From assembly GCF_022808615.1 (NCBI RefSeq), contig NZ_JAKZKS010000024.1:1-56339 (forward strand): 56,339 nt of DNA, given 5' to 3'. This DNA comes from Bacillus sp. FJAT-47783. GTDB lineage: Bacteria > Bacillota > Bacilli > Bacillales > Aeribacillaceae. The notes below the pieces were generated by a model, which was given only the letters and a program-made list of their open reading frames with translations, was not told the DNA's origin and did no database searches. Both the position numbers and the translations under genes were made by a program. Shown piece after piece: positions 1 through 6,898 of this stretch (positions are counted from its first letter, which is position 1; each line of letters starts with the position of its first letter).

Positions 1-127
1 AGATACCGAAAAAATCTGAATAACTTTGGGCACAGACCGAAATATAGTGATAAAAATGGTACATTATTTCAGAATGAATTCTGGATTATTGTGAAAACTG
101 GTTTCTGAATTAATGTGCTCGGTTACA
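1..127. mobile_element. Probable terminal segment of an IS21-family element, running off the window
   Basis: No gene fits here. Read on the minus strand from base 127 leftwards, the sequence begins TGTAACCGAGCACATTAATT and carries two related blocks, CACATTAATTCAGAA and CACAATAATCCAGAA, about 20 bases apart. A TG terminus followed by repeated sub-terminal motifs is typical of IS21-family ends (established knowledge); assignment to that family is inference from pattern. The element would lie to the left of the window. Its outer edge coincides with the point where the first CRISPR repeat loses homology to the others, which suggests it inserted inside a repeat. It could also be other degenerate sequence flanking a terminal repeat. 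Confidence 0.45.
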
Positions 128-420
128 TCAATCCCTCATAGTTAAGATAAAAACGCCGCACAACCGAAACCATTTCTCCGTTAGAAACAAGGTTTCAATC
201 CCTCATAGTTAAGATAAAAACTCATACCACCGAGATACGGTTGTTTTTGCCATTCGTGGTTTCAATCCCTCATAGTTAAGATAAAAACAAAAGACGCTCG
301 TAATATTGATAAACAGCATGACTTGTTTCAATCCCTCATAGTTAAGATAAAAACACAAATTGGAATCTGCAGCAAGTGATTTTCTTGAATGTTTCAATCC
401 CTCATAGTTAAGATAAAAAC
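128..420 (-). CRISPR. CRISPR array: four intact 30-bp repeats plus one 5'-truncated repeat, four spacers
   Basis: Intact repeats lie at 192-221, 259-288, 325-354 and 391-420; on the plus strand each starts GTTTCAATCCCTCATAG and ends GATAAAAAC. A fifth copy at 128-154 matches only from repeat base 4 onwards. Spacers are 155-191, 222-258, 289-324 and 355-390 (37, 37, 36 and 36 nt). On the minus strand the repeat ends in ATTGAAAC, the 5' handle typical of type I-B and type III crRNAs, so transcription is inferred to run right to left, with the leader beyond 420. No cas gene is present in the window, so Cas proteins must be encoded elsewhere if the array is active. A 71-codon minus-strand frame through the array is only the repeat read as codons. 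Confidence 0.95.
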
Positions 421-728
421 CCAAAAAATTGCTTATATTTTAAAAGTTCTTCATACTCCTAAGATTTCCTTTTTTCTATTCAAACAAAATATCAATTTTC
501 TTAAAAGTACTGTTTTCACTTGATTTCTTTTATTCCCTTCATATTTATCTAAATTTGAAAATGTCGTCGACCTCCCAGAGTTTTAACGTTACTGAAGGTC
601 GACGACTATAAAATGTGGCTTAATGTCGATTTCAAACAATTACGAATATTAAGGGAAGTATATCCAACACTAACGTTATACATAGATTACATTAAAAAGA
701 CAAAACTATCCAACCCCCTTCTCCCCCT
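421..728 (-). promoter_or_regulatory. Presumptive CRISPR leader with a perfect 11-bp inverted repeat
   Basis: This AT-rich stretch lies on the side from which the array should be transcribed, and no gene is visible in it. GTCGTCGACCT at 563-573 is matched exactly by its reverse complement at 596-606, leaving a 22-base loop, about 145-185 bp from the first repeat. The leader role follows from repeat orientation. A function for the inverted repeat (integration-factor site, protein site or hairpin) is inference. Confidence 0.45.
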
Positions 729-943
729 TTAATCAATTGTCAAAACTTGACTAAATCCAGATTTCTTCAGTTGATCCTCGCCTCATCCAATAACGCACCT
801 ACATCATCCGGAAAGTAAGAATTAGATGAAATCATAATGTCAACATCATTTAAAACTAACACTTCCATACATCAATTTAGCTATAGACCAATCGGATGAA
901 TAAAAACCGTCAAAGTCCAAACCATTAAACAAACATCATATCC
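729..943 (-). pseudogene. Frameshifted remnant of a small acidic hypothetical protein
   Basis: Minus-strand frames give short protein-like stretches that no single frame joins: GLDFDGFYSSDW, then a stretch containing VDIMISSNSYFPDDVGALLD, then QLKKSGFSQVLTID before a TAA at 729-731. At least two frame changes are needed to link them. The composition resembles a real acidic Bacillus protein rather than noise. The family was not recognised. It follows directly after the 78-codon gene at 946-1182 on the same strand, so the two may once have been an operon. Confidence 0.35.
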
Positions 944-945
944 AA

Positions 946-1182
946 TTACACTTTACTCTTCCGCTTCAAATATGCCTCTTCCATCCCAAGCACTTGATTA
1001 ATGAGCAACTCCATCTCTTCTAAGTCTTCTCGATTCACAACGGGATCTAAATCTGACCATTTGACTTGATAAACAAAATAGTAATCTGTAATTTGTCTAA
1101 AAATAACGAGAGAATTTGGAAACTTTGAGAAATACGCTTTAATATTGTATCTTCTTGTGTAACCCCAATCTAAAAGTTCCAT
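946..1182 (-). CDS. Small hypothetical protein (78 aa)
   Basis: The product was not recognised. It starts MELLDWGYTRRYNIKAYF and ends with a lysine-rich tail (LKRKSKV), and is mixed polar and aromatic with no membrane segment or signal peptide. The ATG at 1182 is chosen because AGGTGATG precedes it at a workable distance; a longer frame to 1242 lacks a site and would run into the opposing gene's leader. A decayed gene lies directly downstream. It could be part of a small accessory cassette beside the CRISPR array. Confidence 0.55.
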   Translation of the reverse strand: MELLDWGYTRRYNIKAYFSKFPNSLVIFRQITDYYFVYQVKWSDLDPVVNREDLEEMELLINQVLGMEEAYLKRKSKV

Positions 1183-1299
1183 AGCATCACCTACATAATA
1201 GGTTAGACGATAACACATCGAATGCCAACTACAACACATCAAGAACAGATGAAACTTTTAAACGATCCAAACGTAATACCATTAAGGGAGGCGTTCACA

Positions 1300-1512
1300 A
1301 TGAGTGAAACAAAAAAAGGTTGTATAAAATGTGGATGTACAGAGGCTGGTTCAAAGGAGATTTCCACTACTGGAACAGGCTTATCGAAAATGTTTGATAT
1401 TCAAACCAATCAATTTTTAGTCATTTATTGCAAAAACTGCGGATATTCGGAGTTTTATAACAAAGAAGCTTCTTTAGGATCCAACGTATTAGATCTTTTC
1501 TTTGGTGGGTAA
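1300..1512 (+). CDS. Zinc-ribbon protein (DUF2082-like), 70 aa
   Basis: A short protein with two CxxC knuckles, CIKCGC near residue 9 and CKNCGY near residue 45, which should form a single zinc ribbon. Proteins of this size and pattern in Firmicutes are annotated as predicted nucleic-acid-binding zinc-ribbon proteins; the function is not established. The ATG at 1300 is preceded by AAGGGAGGCG at ideal spacing. An upstream in-frame ATG at 1222 overlaps the divergent gene and has no ribosome binding site, so it is rejected. A strong terminator follows at 1545. Confidence 0.8.
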   Translation: MSETKKGCIKCGCTEAGSKEISTTGTGLSKMFDIQTNQFLVIYCKNCGYSEFYNKEASLGSNVLDLFFGG

Positions 1513-1544
1513 TTGATAAAACATCAGAACGTACGAAAAAAACG

Positions 1545-1587
1545 AACAGGTGAGCACTAGATAGTAATCGCTCACCTGTTTGTGTTT
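1545..1587 (+). terminator. Intrinsic terminator after the zinc-ribbon gene
   Basis: AACAGGTGAGC at 1545-1555 pairs perfectly with GCTCACCTGTT at 1570-1580, followed by a T-rich stretch (TGTGTTTT). It separates the zinc-ribbon gene from the convergent small gene at 1604-1738. Confidence 0.8.
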
Positions 1588-1603
1588 TCATCAAACACGG
1601 TTA

Positions 1604-1738
1604 TTATTGATGAGTGTTTTTGTTATAGTCTTTTGCAAGTTTTTCAAACACTTCTTTATAGGAGAGACCAGACTGTGCATTTTTCCTTTTTACTTCCTCA
1701 ATATCCGTACCGACAACTGTATATTTTTTCTTTTCCAT
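1604..1738 (-). CDS. Gamma-type SASP-like small spore protein (44 aa)
   Basis: A 44-codon gene with ATG at 1738 and GAGGTGATTC just upstream, and TAA at 1604-1606. The protein contains VVGTDIEEVKRKNAQSG, which resembles the repeat of gamma-type small acid-soluble spore proteins (G-T-D/N-V-Q-x-V-K-x-x-N-A-Q-S). Known gamma-SASPs are longer and repeated and act as amino-acid stores in the spore; this has one repeat and then a lysine-rich tail, so it is a short relative or a partial copy. Family membership is inferred from motif similarity. Larger plus-strand frames over the same bases lack ribosome binding sites. Confidence 0.65.
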   Translation of the reverse strand: MEKKKYTVVGTDIEEVKRKNAQSGLSYKEVFEKLAKDYNKNTHQ

Positions 1739-2190
1739 CGAATCACCTCAAAGGTAATTTCCCCAAACATGATTCGGTTATTCTTCTCCTGCCTGTAAAT
1801 CGCAAACCTTTGTTTAGTTCTCCATATTCTATCAATAAATCCAGATAGGAAACCATTCGCTAGGTCATTACCTTGATAGATTTGATGTTCATTTTGACAG
1901 CCTTTTTGATCACCTATTCAATACTCTCCGCAAAATAGCATCTCGGTTTATATGAGTCTAGTTTAAACGATCAATCAAAAATTAGAGCCCCTAATAAAAT
2001 AAGCAATTGAGATCAATTATCAAATATATTTCCTAAAACAGGTGACAAATGACCTATAAGTTCGAGAACACATTTAATAAAATAAACCGTTCATATTATT
2101 TCAATATAGATAAATCGACCCTGACAGATCGTAGTCTCATCATAACCTTTTCCTAAAAACCTTAACACATTACGATTTACCTATACCAAA
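1739..2190. other. Gene-poor AT-rich intergenic region
   Basis: About 450 bases between the SASP-like gene and the promoter at 2191. Stops are frequent in all frames and I see no gene with a ribosome binding site, no clear hairpin and no repeat. Confidence 0.6.
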
Positions 2191-2234
2191 ATGATCAAAA
2201 AACGGTTGATCATATTACTATTTTAAAATAAAAT
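2191..2234 (+). promoter_or_regulatory. Sigma-A-type promoter with overlapping palindromic operator
   Basis: TTGATC at 2206-2211 and TAAAAT at 2229-2234 are separated by exactly 17 bp, fitting a sigma-A promoter for the peptide gene at 2283. The -35 lies inside a perfect inverted repeat, ATGATCAA (2191-2198) and TTGATCAT (2206-2213), which could be a repressor or activator site. The regulator is unknown. Confidence 0.6.
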
Positions 2235-2282
2235 AACAACATAGAGATGAAATTTTCTGAAAACTAAAGGAGGTTGAAAGTT

Positions 2283-2363
2283 ATGGCAATCGCATTAGCA
2301 ATTTTAAAATTTTTAGGTGGAGTAATTCCTTTAGTAGAAGAACTTATTAGAACACTCGCTTAA
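2283..2363 (+). CDS. Short amphipathic membrane-active-type peptide (26 aa), PSM-like
   Basis: An 81-base gene with an excellent ribosome binding site (AAAGGAGG, 9 bases before the ATG) and TAA at 2361-2363. The peptide is MAIALAILKF, LGGVIPLVEE, LIRTLA: no signal sequence, hydrophobic, with Lys, Glu-Glu and Arg spaced to give an amphipathic helix after a Gly-Gly/Pro kink. The overall look recalls phenol-soluble modulins, leaderless bacteriocins and small type I toxins, but there is no identity I can assign. It stands alone between its own promoter (2206-2234) and a 13-bp terminator stem (2398-2437), which supports a real transcription unit. No exporter gene is adjacent; the neighbouring ATPase at 2506-4395 is a ribosomal ABC-F protein without membrane domains. 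Confidence 0.7.
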   Translation: MAIALAILKFLGGVIPLVEELIRTLA

Positions 2364-2397
2364 ATGCATTTTGTCACATAACGTTGACTGTAAGAAT

Positions 2398-2437
2398 GGT
2401 AAAACCCACAAATCATTTTGATTCTGTGGGTTTTACC
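2398..2437. terminator. 13-bp perfect stem-loop, probable bidirectional terminator
   Basis: GGTAAAACCCACA (2398-2410) pairs perfectly with TGTGGGTTTTACC (2425-2437) around a 14-base loop. It lies between the peptide gene and the convergent yfmR gene. No long T run follows on the plus strand. Confidence 0.7.
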
Positions 2438-2505
2438 AATTGTATAAACATATTTAAAAATTTTCTCGTAAAATATCATATTTCCCCGAAAATAATTGTC
2501 GAAAT

Positions 2506-4395
2506 TTAAGAATTTGCTTTTTCTATTTCTTCAATAAGGAGGGATAGCTCCGTCCAACGCTCCATCGCTTGTTCTAGTTCTTCTTCAACCGCTTTTTGTT
2601 CCTCAAACAACGATTGAATTCGTTCGAAGTCACTTCCAGCTGCTGCAATTTCTTTATCTAGTTGCTCTTTTTTACTTTCCAATGCTTCGATGCGGTCCTC
2701 GATACCTTCCCATTCTTTCTGCTCTTTGTATGATAGCTTTTTGCGACGCTCTTTCTTTTGTGGTTCCTTTTGAACAGGTTTTTCTTTCAGTTGCTCTTGT
2801 TGCTTTTTCATTTCCAAATAGTCCGAATAGCTTCCTTGGAACCGGCTTATCATACCGTTTCCTTCAAATACAAGCAAGTGATCGACAACCCGATCTAAAA
2901 AGTAACGGTCATGGGATACGGTGACGACGACACCTGGAAATTGGTCTAAATAATCCTCTAGTACCCCTAATGTTTCGGTATCAAGGTCATTTGTCGGCTC
3001 ATCTAGAAAAAGGACATTTGGCTCGGCCATTAACACGCGTAATAAATAAAGTCGTCTGCGCTCTCCACCTGAAAGCTTGCGAATATAGGTCCATTGATGG
3101 GAACGAGGAAATAAAAATCGCTCAAGCATTTGTTCAGCTGTAATGATCTCTCCATCCACTGTTTTAACAACCTCTGCCACTTCTTTTATATACTCCACGA
3201 CACGCAAATTCTCGTTCATTTCTTCATGTCCTTGCGTATAGTACCCAATCGAGACCGTTTCTCCAATATCGATCGCTCCAGCATCTGGTTCAATTCTTCC
3301 TGCTAACATATTTAATAACGTTGATTTCCCCGTGCCATTTGGTCCAATAATGCCAAGGCGCTCACCCGGTGTCAGTAAATAGCTGAATTGGTCGACAAGC
3401 TTTTGGCTGTTATACGCCTTTGAAATCCCTTCTACTTCAATCACTTTTTTACCGAGACGCTTTGAACCAATCGCAAAGTCGAGCTCACCTTGTGTGACAA
3501 CATTTTTATCTTCTTGAAGCTTTTCGATTCGATCAATGCGTGCTTTTTGCTTTGTCGTTCTTGCTTTCGCCCCGCGGCGAAGCCATGCGAGCTCACGACG
3601 TAAAATGTTTTGGCGCTTCAGCTCATTTTGTACCGCTACCGTTTCTCGCTCCGCTTTTTTCTCTAAGAACATTTCATAGTTTCCGTCATACGTATACAGA
3701 TTTCCTTTATCTAACTCAAAAATTCGGTTCGTCACCCGATTTAAAAAGTAACGATCATGCGTGACCATTAAGATCGAACCTTTGTATTGGGCTAAATATC
3801 CTTCTAACCATTCAATCACTTCATTGTCTAAATGGTTTGTTGGTTCATCTAATATGAGCAAATCCGCTGGTTGGATTAATGAACGCGCAATCGCAACCCT
3901 TTTCTTTTGTCCGCCTGATAAATGCTCAACCGTTTGAGTAAAATTCGTAATGCCTAAGCGAGTTAAAATCGTTTTGGCGACTGTATTCGCTTCCCATGCT
4001 CCTAACGCGTCCATTTGCTGTTGGATGCGAAAAAGCGCTTCTTGTTTTTTCACATCCTCAGGATAACGTTCAAGTTCAGCTAGCGCCTTTTCATAGGAAC
4101 GCATCGTTTTCATGACGTCTGAGTCTCCATAGTAAATCGTATCAATCACCGTTAAGCTTGGATCTAATTCAGGCTCTTGCGCTAAATATTCAATTCTCAT
4201 GTTGTTGGAATGTGTTTTCGTTCCCTCTTCAACGGATTCGATATTCGCTAGTACTTTTAATAATGTCGATTTCCCCGTACCATTTGCACCGATGAGACCG
4301 ATCCGTTCTTTTTCCGATATGGCAAAAGAGATATAATCAAATAACACTTTTTCACCGTACGTTTTATATAAGTTTTCTACTAATAAAATACTCAT
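2506..4395 (-). CDS. yfmR: ABC-F family translation factor YfmR/Uup-like
   Basis: A 629-aa protein with two ABC ATPase domains and no membrane segments. Domain 1 has Walker A GANGTGKST (about residues 36-44), signature LSGGQKKR and Walker B LLILDEPTNHLD. Domain 2 has GPNGTGKST (about 350), signature LSGGERRR and VLFLDEPTNDLD. A charged linker separates the domains, and the last 100 residues form a Glu/Lys-rich coiled coil as in Uup. ABC-F proteins bind the ribosomal E site. B. subtilis YfmR is the same length and is known to act with EF-P in relieving translation stalls. Monocistronic on the minus strand. The subfamily could be confused with YkpA or YdiF, but the start (MSILLVENLYKTYG) and C-terminal coiled coil favour YfmR. 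Confidence 0.9.
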   Translation of the reverse strand: MSILLVENLYKTYGEKVLFDYISFAISEKERIGLIGANGTGKSTLLKVLANIESVEEGTKTHSNNMRIEYLAQEPELDPSLTVIDTIYYGDSDVMKTMRSYEKALAELERYPEDVKKQEALFRIQQQMDALGAWEANTVAKTILTRLGITNFTQTVEHLSGGQKKRVAIARSLIQPADLLILDEPTNHLDNEVIEWLEGYLAQYKGSILMVTHDRYFLNRVTNRIFELDKGNLYTYDGNYEMFLEKKAERETVAVQNELKRQNILRRELAWLRRGAKARTTKQKARIDRIEKLQEDKNVVTQGELDFAIGSKRLGKKVIEVEGISKAYNSQKLVDQFSYLLTPGERLGIIGPNGTGKSTLLNMLAGRIEPDAGAIDIGETVSIGYYTQGHEEMNENLRVVEYIKEVAEVVKTVDGEIITAEQMLERFLFPRSHQWTYIRKLSGGERRRLYLLRVLMAEPNVLFLDEPTNDLDTETLGVLEDYLDQFPGVVVTVSHDRYFLDRVVDHLLVFEGNGMISRFQGSYSDYLEMKKQQEQLKEKPVQKEPQKKERRKKLSYKEQKEWEGIEDRIEALESKKEQLDKEIAAAGSDFERIQSLFEEQKAVEEELEQAMERWTELSLLIEEIEKANS

Positions 4396-4510
4396 CTAAC
4401 TTCCTACCTTTTCTAGTCGTTTCTAATTTATTAGTATAGCAGATGTTTGTCCAAGCAATTGAATAAAAACACTCATTATATATAGTATATCTTGGTATGA
4501 GGTGAAACGT

Positions 4511-4909
4511 ATGCTTAAAAGGTGTATTCTTTCTACCGCTTCTTCATTCCTTGGAACGCCGTATCAGTTTAACGCAAAACCATACGAAACGGATACATTT
4601 GATTGCAGCTCCTTTACCCAGTATGTATATGGTCAATGCGGAGTCTATTTACCCCGAAACTCACGACAACAATTCCAAATAGGGACTTTTGTTCCCATTG
4701 ATAAAATATCGTTGTGCGATCTTCTTTTTTTCACAACAAAAAAACGGCAGAACCTTCATGGTATTGACCGCATTGGACATGTAGCCATTTATTTAGGTGA
4801 GGGCAAAATGATTCATACGTATCCGAAAGGGAAAAAAGTAAAAGTGTCGTCCTTTACAGAAAATTGGCGAAAGCTTTACATTGGTGCAAAACGTGTCATA
4901 CGTCAATAG
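4511..4909 (+). CDS. NlpC/P60 (C40) family cysteine peptidase without signal peptide
   Basis: A 132-aa single-domain NlpC/P60 enzyme. The catalytic cysteine is in DCSSFTQ (Cys32), the histidine in GHVAIYLG (His90) and the third polar residue in MIHTYP (His102). The family cleaves peptidoglycan stem peptides, usually gamma-D-Glu-diaminopimelate bonds. No signal peptide or wall-binding repeat is visible, so it may act inside the cell or on recycled peptides, or be released by lysis. ATG 4511 is preferred over GTG 4502 because GAGGTGAAA sits just upstream. Its end overlaps the convergent tetR gene by 7 bases. Confidence 0.85.
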   Translation: MLKRCILSTASSFLGTPYQFNAKPYETDTFDCSSFTQYVYGQCGVYLPRNSRQQFQIGTFVPIDKISLCDLLFFTTKKRQNLHGIDRIGHVAIYLGEGKMIHTYPKGKKVKVSSFTENWRKLYIGAKRVIRQ

Positions 4910-5508
4910 AGCCCTCCTGTATAAAGGCTCGTTAAATGATAAACAATCTCATCAATTGTAAAGTTCTCCTTTTCCACAAGCTCCCACATGAACATTTCGT
5001 TTGCATAAAACCATGTTCTCGCAACGAGGGTTGGGTTCAATGCCGGTTTTGCTAATCCCTTTTCTTGAACATGTTGAACATCCTTTGTAATTGATTGGAT
5101 AAAGCGATCGCGAATCTTGATCCACTTTTGTTCGACGACGGCTGAACATCCAATCGCTTCCTTCATAACTTTCATCATTTGACGTTCTTTGATCCCAAGC
5201 TCTAGAAAAAGCTGAACTTGACGTTGAATCATTTGAAAAGCTTCTTCTTTTGTCGAAGGTTCAAATGGGAGATCAGCCACCTCGTAGAATGTTTTCATGA
5301 CATGCTCCATTAATTCTATAAATATTTCATCTTTATTTTGAAAATAAACGTAAGCGGTTCCGTATCCCGTTTTCGCTTCTTTAATAATTTGTGAAATCGT
5401 TGTCTTTTGAAAGCCTTGCTCTAAAAAAACTTTAAGACCGGCATCTAATAACTTTTGTCTCGTCTTTATTGCTTGCTTTTGACGAGGTGATAACTGTTCG
5501 GCATCCAT
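4903..5508 (-). CDS. TetR-family regulator divergent from the kyn genes
   Basis: A 201-aa TetR-type repressor. The N-terminal helix-turn-helix is clear (KTRQKLLDAGLKVFLEQGF, then TTISQIIKEAKTGYGTAYVYF), with an all-helical ligand-binding region behind it. It is transcribed away from kynU with a shared 116-bp intergenic region holding a palindrome over the kyn -35, so it most likely represses kynUBA and possibly itself. The inducer is unknown; tryptophan, kynurenine or anthranilate would be logical. Kyn operons in proteobacteria use an Lrp-type regulator instead, so a TetR regulator here is inference from position. Confidence 0.88.
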   Translation of the reverse strand: MDAEQLSPRQKQAIKTRQKLLDAGLKVFLEQGFQKTTISQIIKEAKTGYGTAYVYFQNKDEIFIELMEHVMKTFYEVADLPFEPSTKEEAFQMIQRQVQLFLELGIKERQMMKVMKEAIGCSAVVEQKWIKIRDRFIQSITKDVQHVQEKGLAKPALNPTLVARTWFYANEMFMWELVEKENFTIDEIVYHLTSLYTGGLY

Positions 5509-5537
5509 CTACATCTTCTCCTATTATTCTCATTTAC

Positions 5538-5579
5538 TGACATTATATCATTGACATAATGTCAATCAATATTTATAGT
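5538..5579 (+). promoter_or_regulatory. kyn promoter with overlapping palindromic operator
   Basis: TTGACA at 5551-5556 and TATAGT at 5574-5579 are 17 bp apart, a near-consensus sigma-A promoter for kynU. The -35 is inside ATTGACA-TAA-TGTCAAT (5550-5566), and TGACATTAT (5538-5546) with ATAATGTCA (5556-5564) forms a second, interleaved inverted repeat. These are good candidates for the TetR site. On the minus strand TTGATT (5569-5564) and TATAAT (5547-5542), 16 bp apart, could drive tetR. Confidence 0.7.
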
Positions 5580-5624
5580 TAAACTATTAGAAAAATCCAG
5601 AATATTTGTGTTGGGGTGAAAAAA

Positions 5625-6896
5625 ATGAGCTTGACGCGTGAGGACGCCATTCAATTAGATCAAAAGGATGAGCTATCCGCCTTCAGAAATGAATTTTATA
5701 TCCAAGAAGGCACTATTTATTTAGACGGAAACTCGCTCGGCTTATTATCGAAACGAGCAGAACAATCTCTTCTCTCCGTCTTAAATTCTTGGAAGTCGTA
5801 TGGAATTGACGGTTGGACGAAAGGAGAGCATCCTTGGTTTTTCTTATCTGAATCGCTTGGGGAAAAGATGGCTCCACTCGTTGGTGCTGAACGTGATGAA
5901 GTTATTGTAAGCGGTTCCACGACTGTGAACTTACATCAATTAGTTTCCACCTTCTACAAGCCTATTGGGAAGAAGACAAAAATTTTAGCGGATGAACTAA
6001 ACTTCCCTTCCGATATTTATGCACTGCAAAGTCAAATTGAACTGAAAGGCCTTGACTATTCCGAGCATCTCGTTCGCGTGAAAAGTCGAGATGGACAAAC
6101 ACTTCATGAAGAAGACATTATCGAAGCGATGACAGATGATATCGCCCTCATTGTCCTACCAAGCGTGCTATACCGAAGTGGGCAACTATTAGACATAAAA
6201 CGTTTAACAGAGGAAGCACATAAACGTGACATTTTAATCGGCTTTGATTTATGTCATTCGATCGGTTCGATTCCTCACAATTTAAGTGAATGGGACGTAG
6301 ACTTTGCCTTTTGGTGTACGTATAAGCATTTAAATGGCGGCCCGGGTAGTGTCGCGGCTCTTTACGTCAATAAAAAGCATTTCGGTAAAAAACCAGGACT
6401 TGCCGGTTGGTTTAGTTCAAGTAAAGATAAGCAATTCGATATGGAACATACGCTAACACCTGCGGATCATGCTGGTGCCTTCCAAATTGGAACACCACAC
6501 CTTTTAAGTGTTGCACCATTAATTGGATCGCTTGAACTATTTGAAGAGGCGGGAATTGAAAACATTCGAAAAAAGTCTCTTCAATTAACACAATTTATGA
6601 CAGATTTAGTTTTACAAGAGTTGAAGGAATATGAATTTACAATTGGCCATCCTCTTGATGACAAACAGCGCGGTGGTCACATCTTCCTCGAACATCAAGA
6701 AGCAGCGCGTATTTGCAAAGCATTAAAGGATGCGAATATTATTCCAGATTTCCGTGCACCAAATGGAATACGCCTTGCACCTGTAGCTCTTTACAACACG
6801 TTTGAAGAAGTGTGGCAAACAGTGCAAACATTAAAAGACATTATGAAGCATAAACACTATAAAAAATATGAAAATAAACGAGATGTGGTGGCCTAG
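5625..6896 (+). CDS. kynU: Kynureninase
   Basis: A 423-aa PLP-dependent enzyme converting L-kynurenine to anthranilate and L-alanine. The PLP lysine is in [10 protein letters not shown] (Lys234), and the fold-type I aspartate region reads GFDLCHSIG. The N-terminal YLDGNSLG is characteristic of kynureninases. ATG 5625 is chosen because GGGGTG lies 6 bases upstream; the GTG at 5616 is inside that site. It is the first gene of kynU-kynB-kynA; kynB starts two bases after its stop. It is probably controlled by the divergent TetR protein, and a cre-like sequence lies inside the gene. Confidence 0.95.
   Translation: MSLTREDAIQLDQKDELSAFRNEFYIQEGTIYLDGNSLGLLSKRAEQSLLSVLNSWKSYGIDGWTKGEHPWFFLSESLGEKMAPLVGAERDEVIVSGSTTVNLHQLVSTFYKPIGKKTKILADELNFPSDIYALQSQIELKGLDYSEHLVRVKSRDGQTLHEEDIIEAMTDDIALIVLPSVLYRSGQLLDIKRLTEEAHKRDILIGFDLCHSIGSIPHNLSEWDVDFAFWCTYKHLNGGPGSVAALYVNKKHFGKKPGLAGWFSSSKDKQFDMEHTLTPADHAGAFQIGTPHLLSVAPLIGSLELFEEAGIENIRKKSLQLTQFMTDLVLQELKEYEFTIGHPLDDKQRGGHIFLEHQEAARICKALKDANIIPDFRAPNGIRLAPVALYNTFEEVWQTVQTLKDIMKHKHYKKYENKRDVVA
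5905..5919 (+). promoter_or_regulatory. cre-like catabolite repression site inside kynU
   Basis: TTGTAAGCGGTTCCA matches the CcpA consensus WTGNAANCGNWWNCA at every fixed position. Intragenic cre sites near the 5' end of operons can block elongation in Bacillus. A chance match inside coding sequence is possible. Confidence 0.35.
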
Positions 6897-6898
6897 CT

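Noticed and set aside
209-424. 71-codon minus-strand frame with a repeated FYLNYEGLK motif
   Set aside because: The repeats are the CRISPR repeats read as codons; there is no ribosome binding site.
1580-1848. Plus-strand frames of 72 and 88 codons
   Set aside because: No ribosome binding site; they lie opposite the SASP-like gene, which has a good site and a recognisable motif.
2682-3764. Plus-strand frames over yfmR
   Set aside because: Antisense shadows of a well-supported ABC-F gene.
2506-4395. Idea that the ABC protein exports or gives immunity to the 26-aa peptide
   Set aside because: It is a soluble ABC-F protein of the ribosome-acting YfmR type, convergent to the peptide gene and separated by a terminator.
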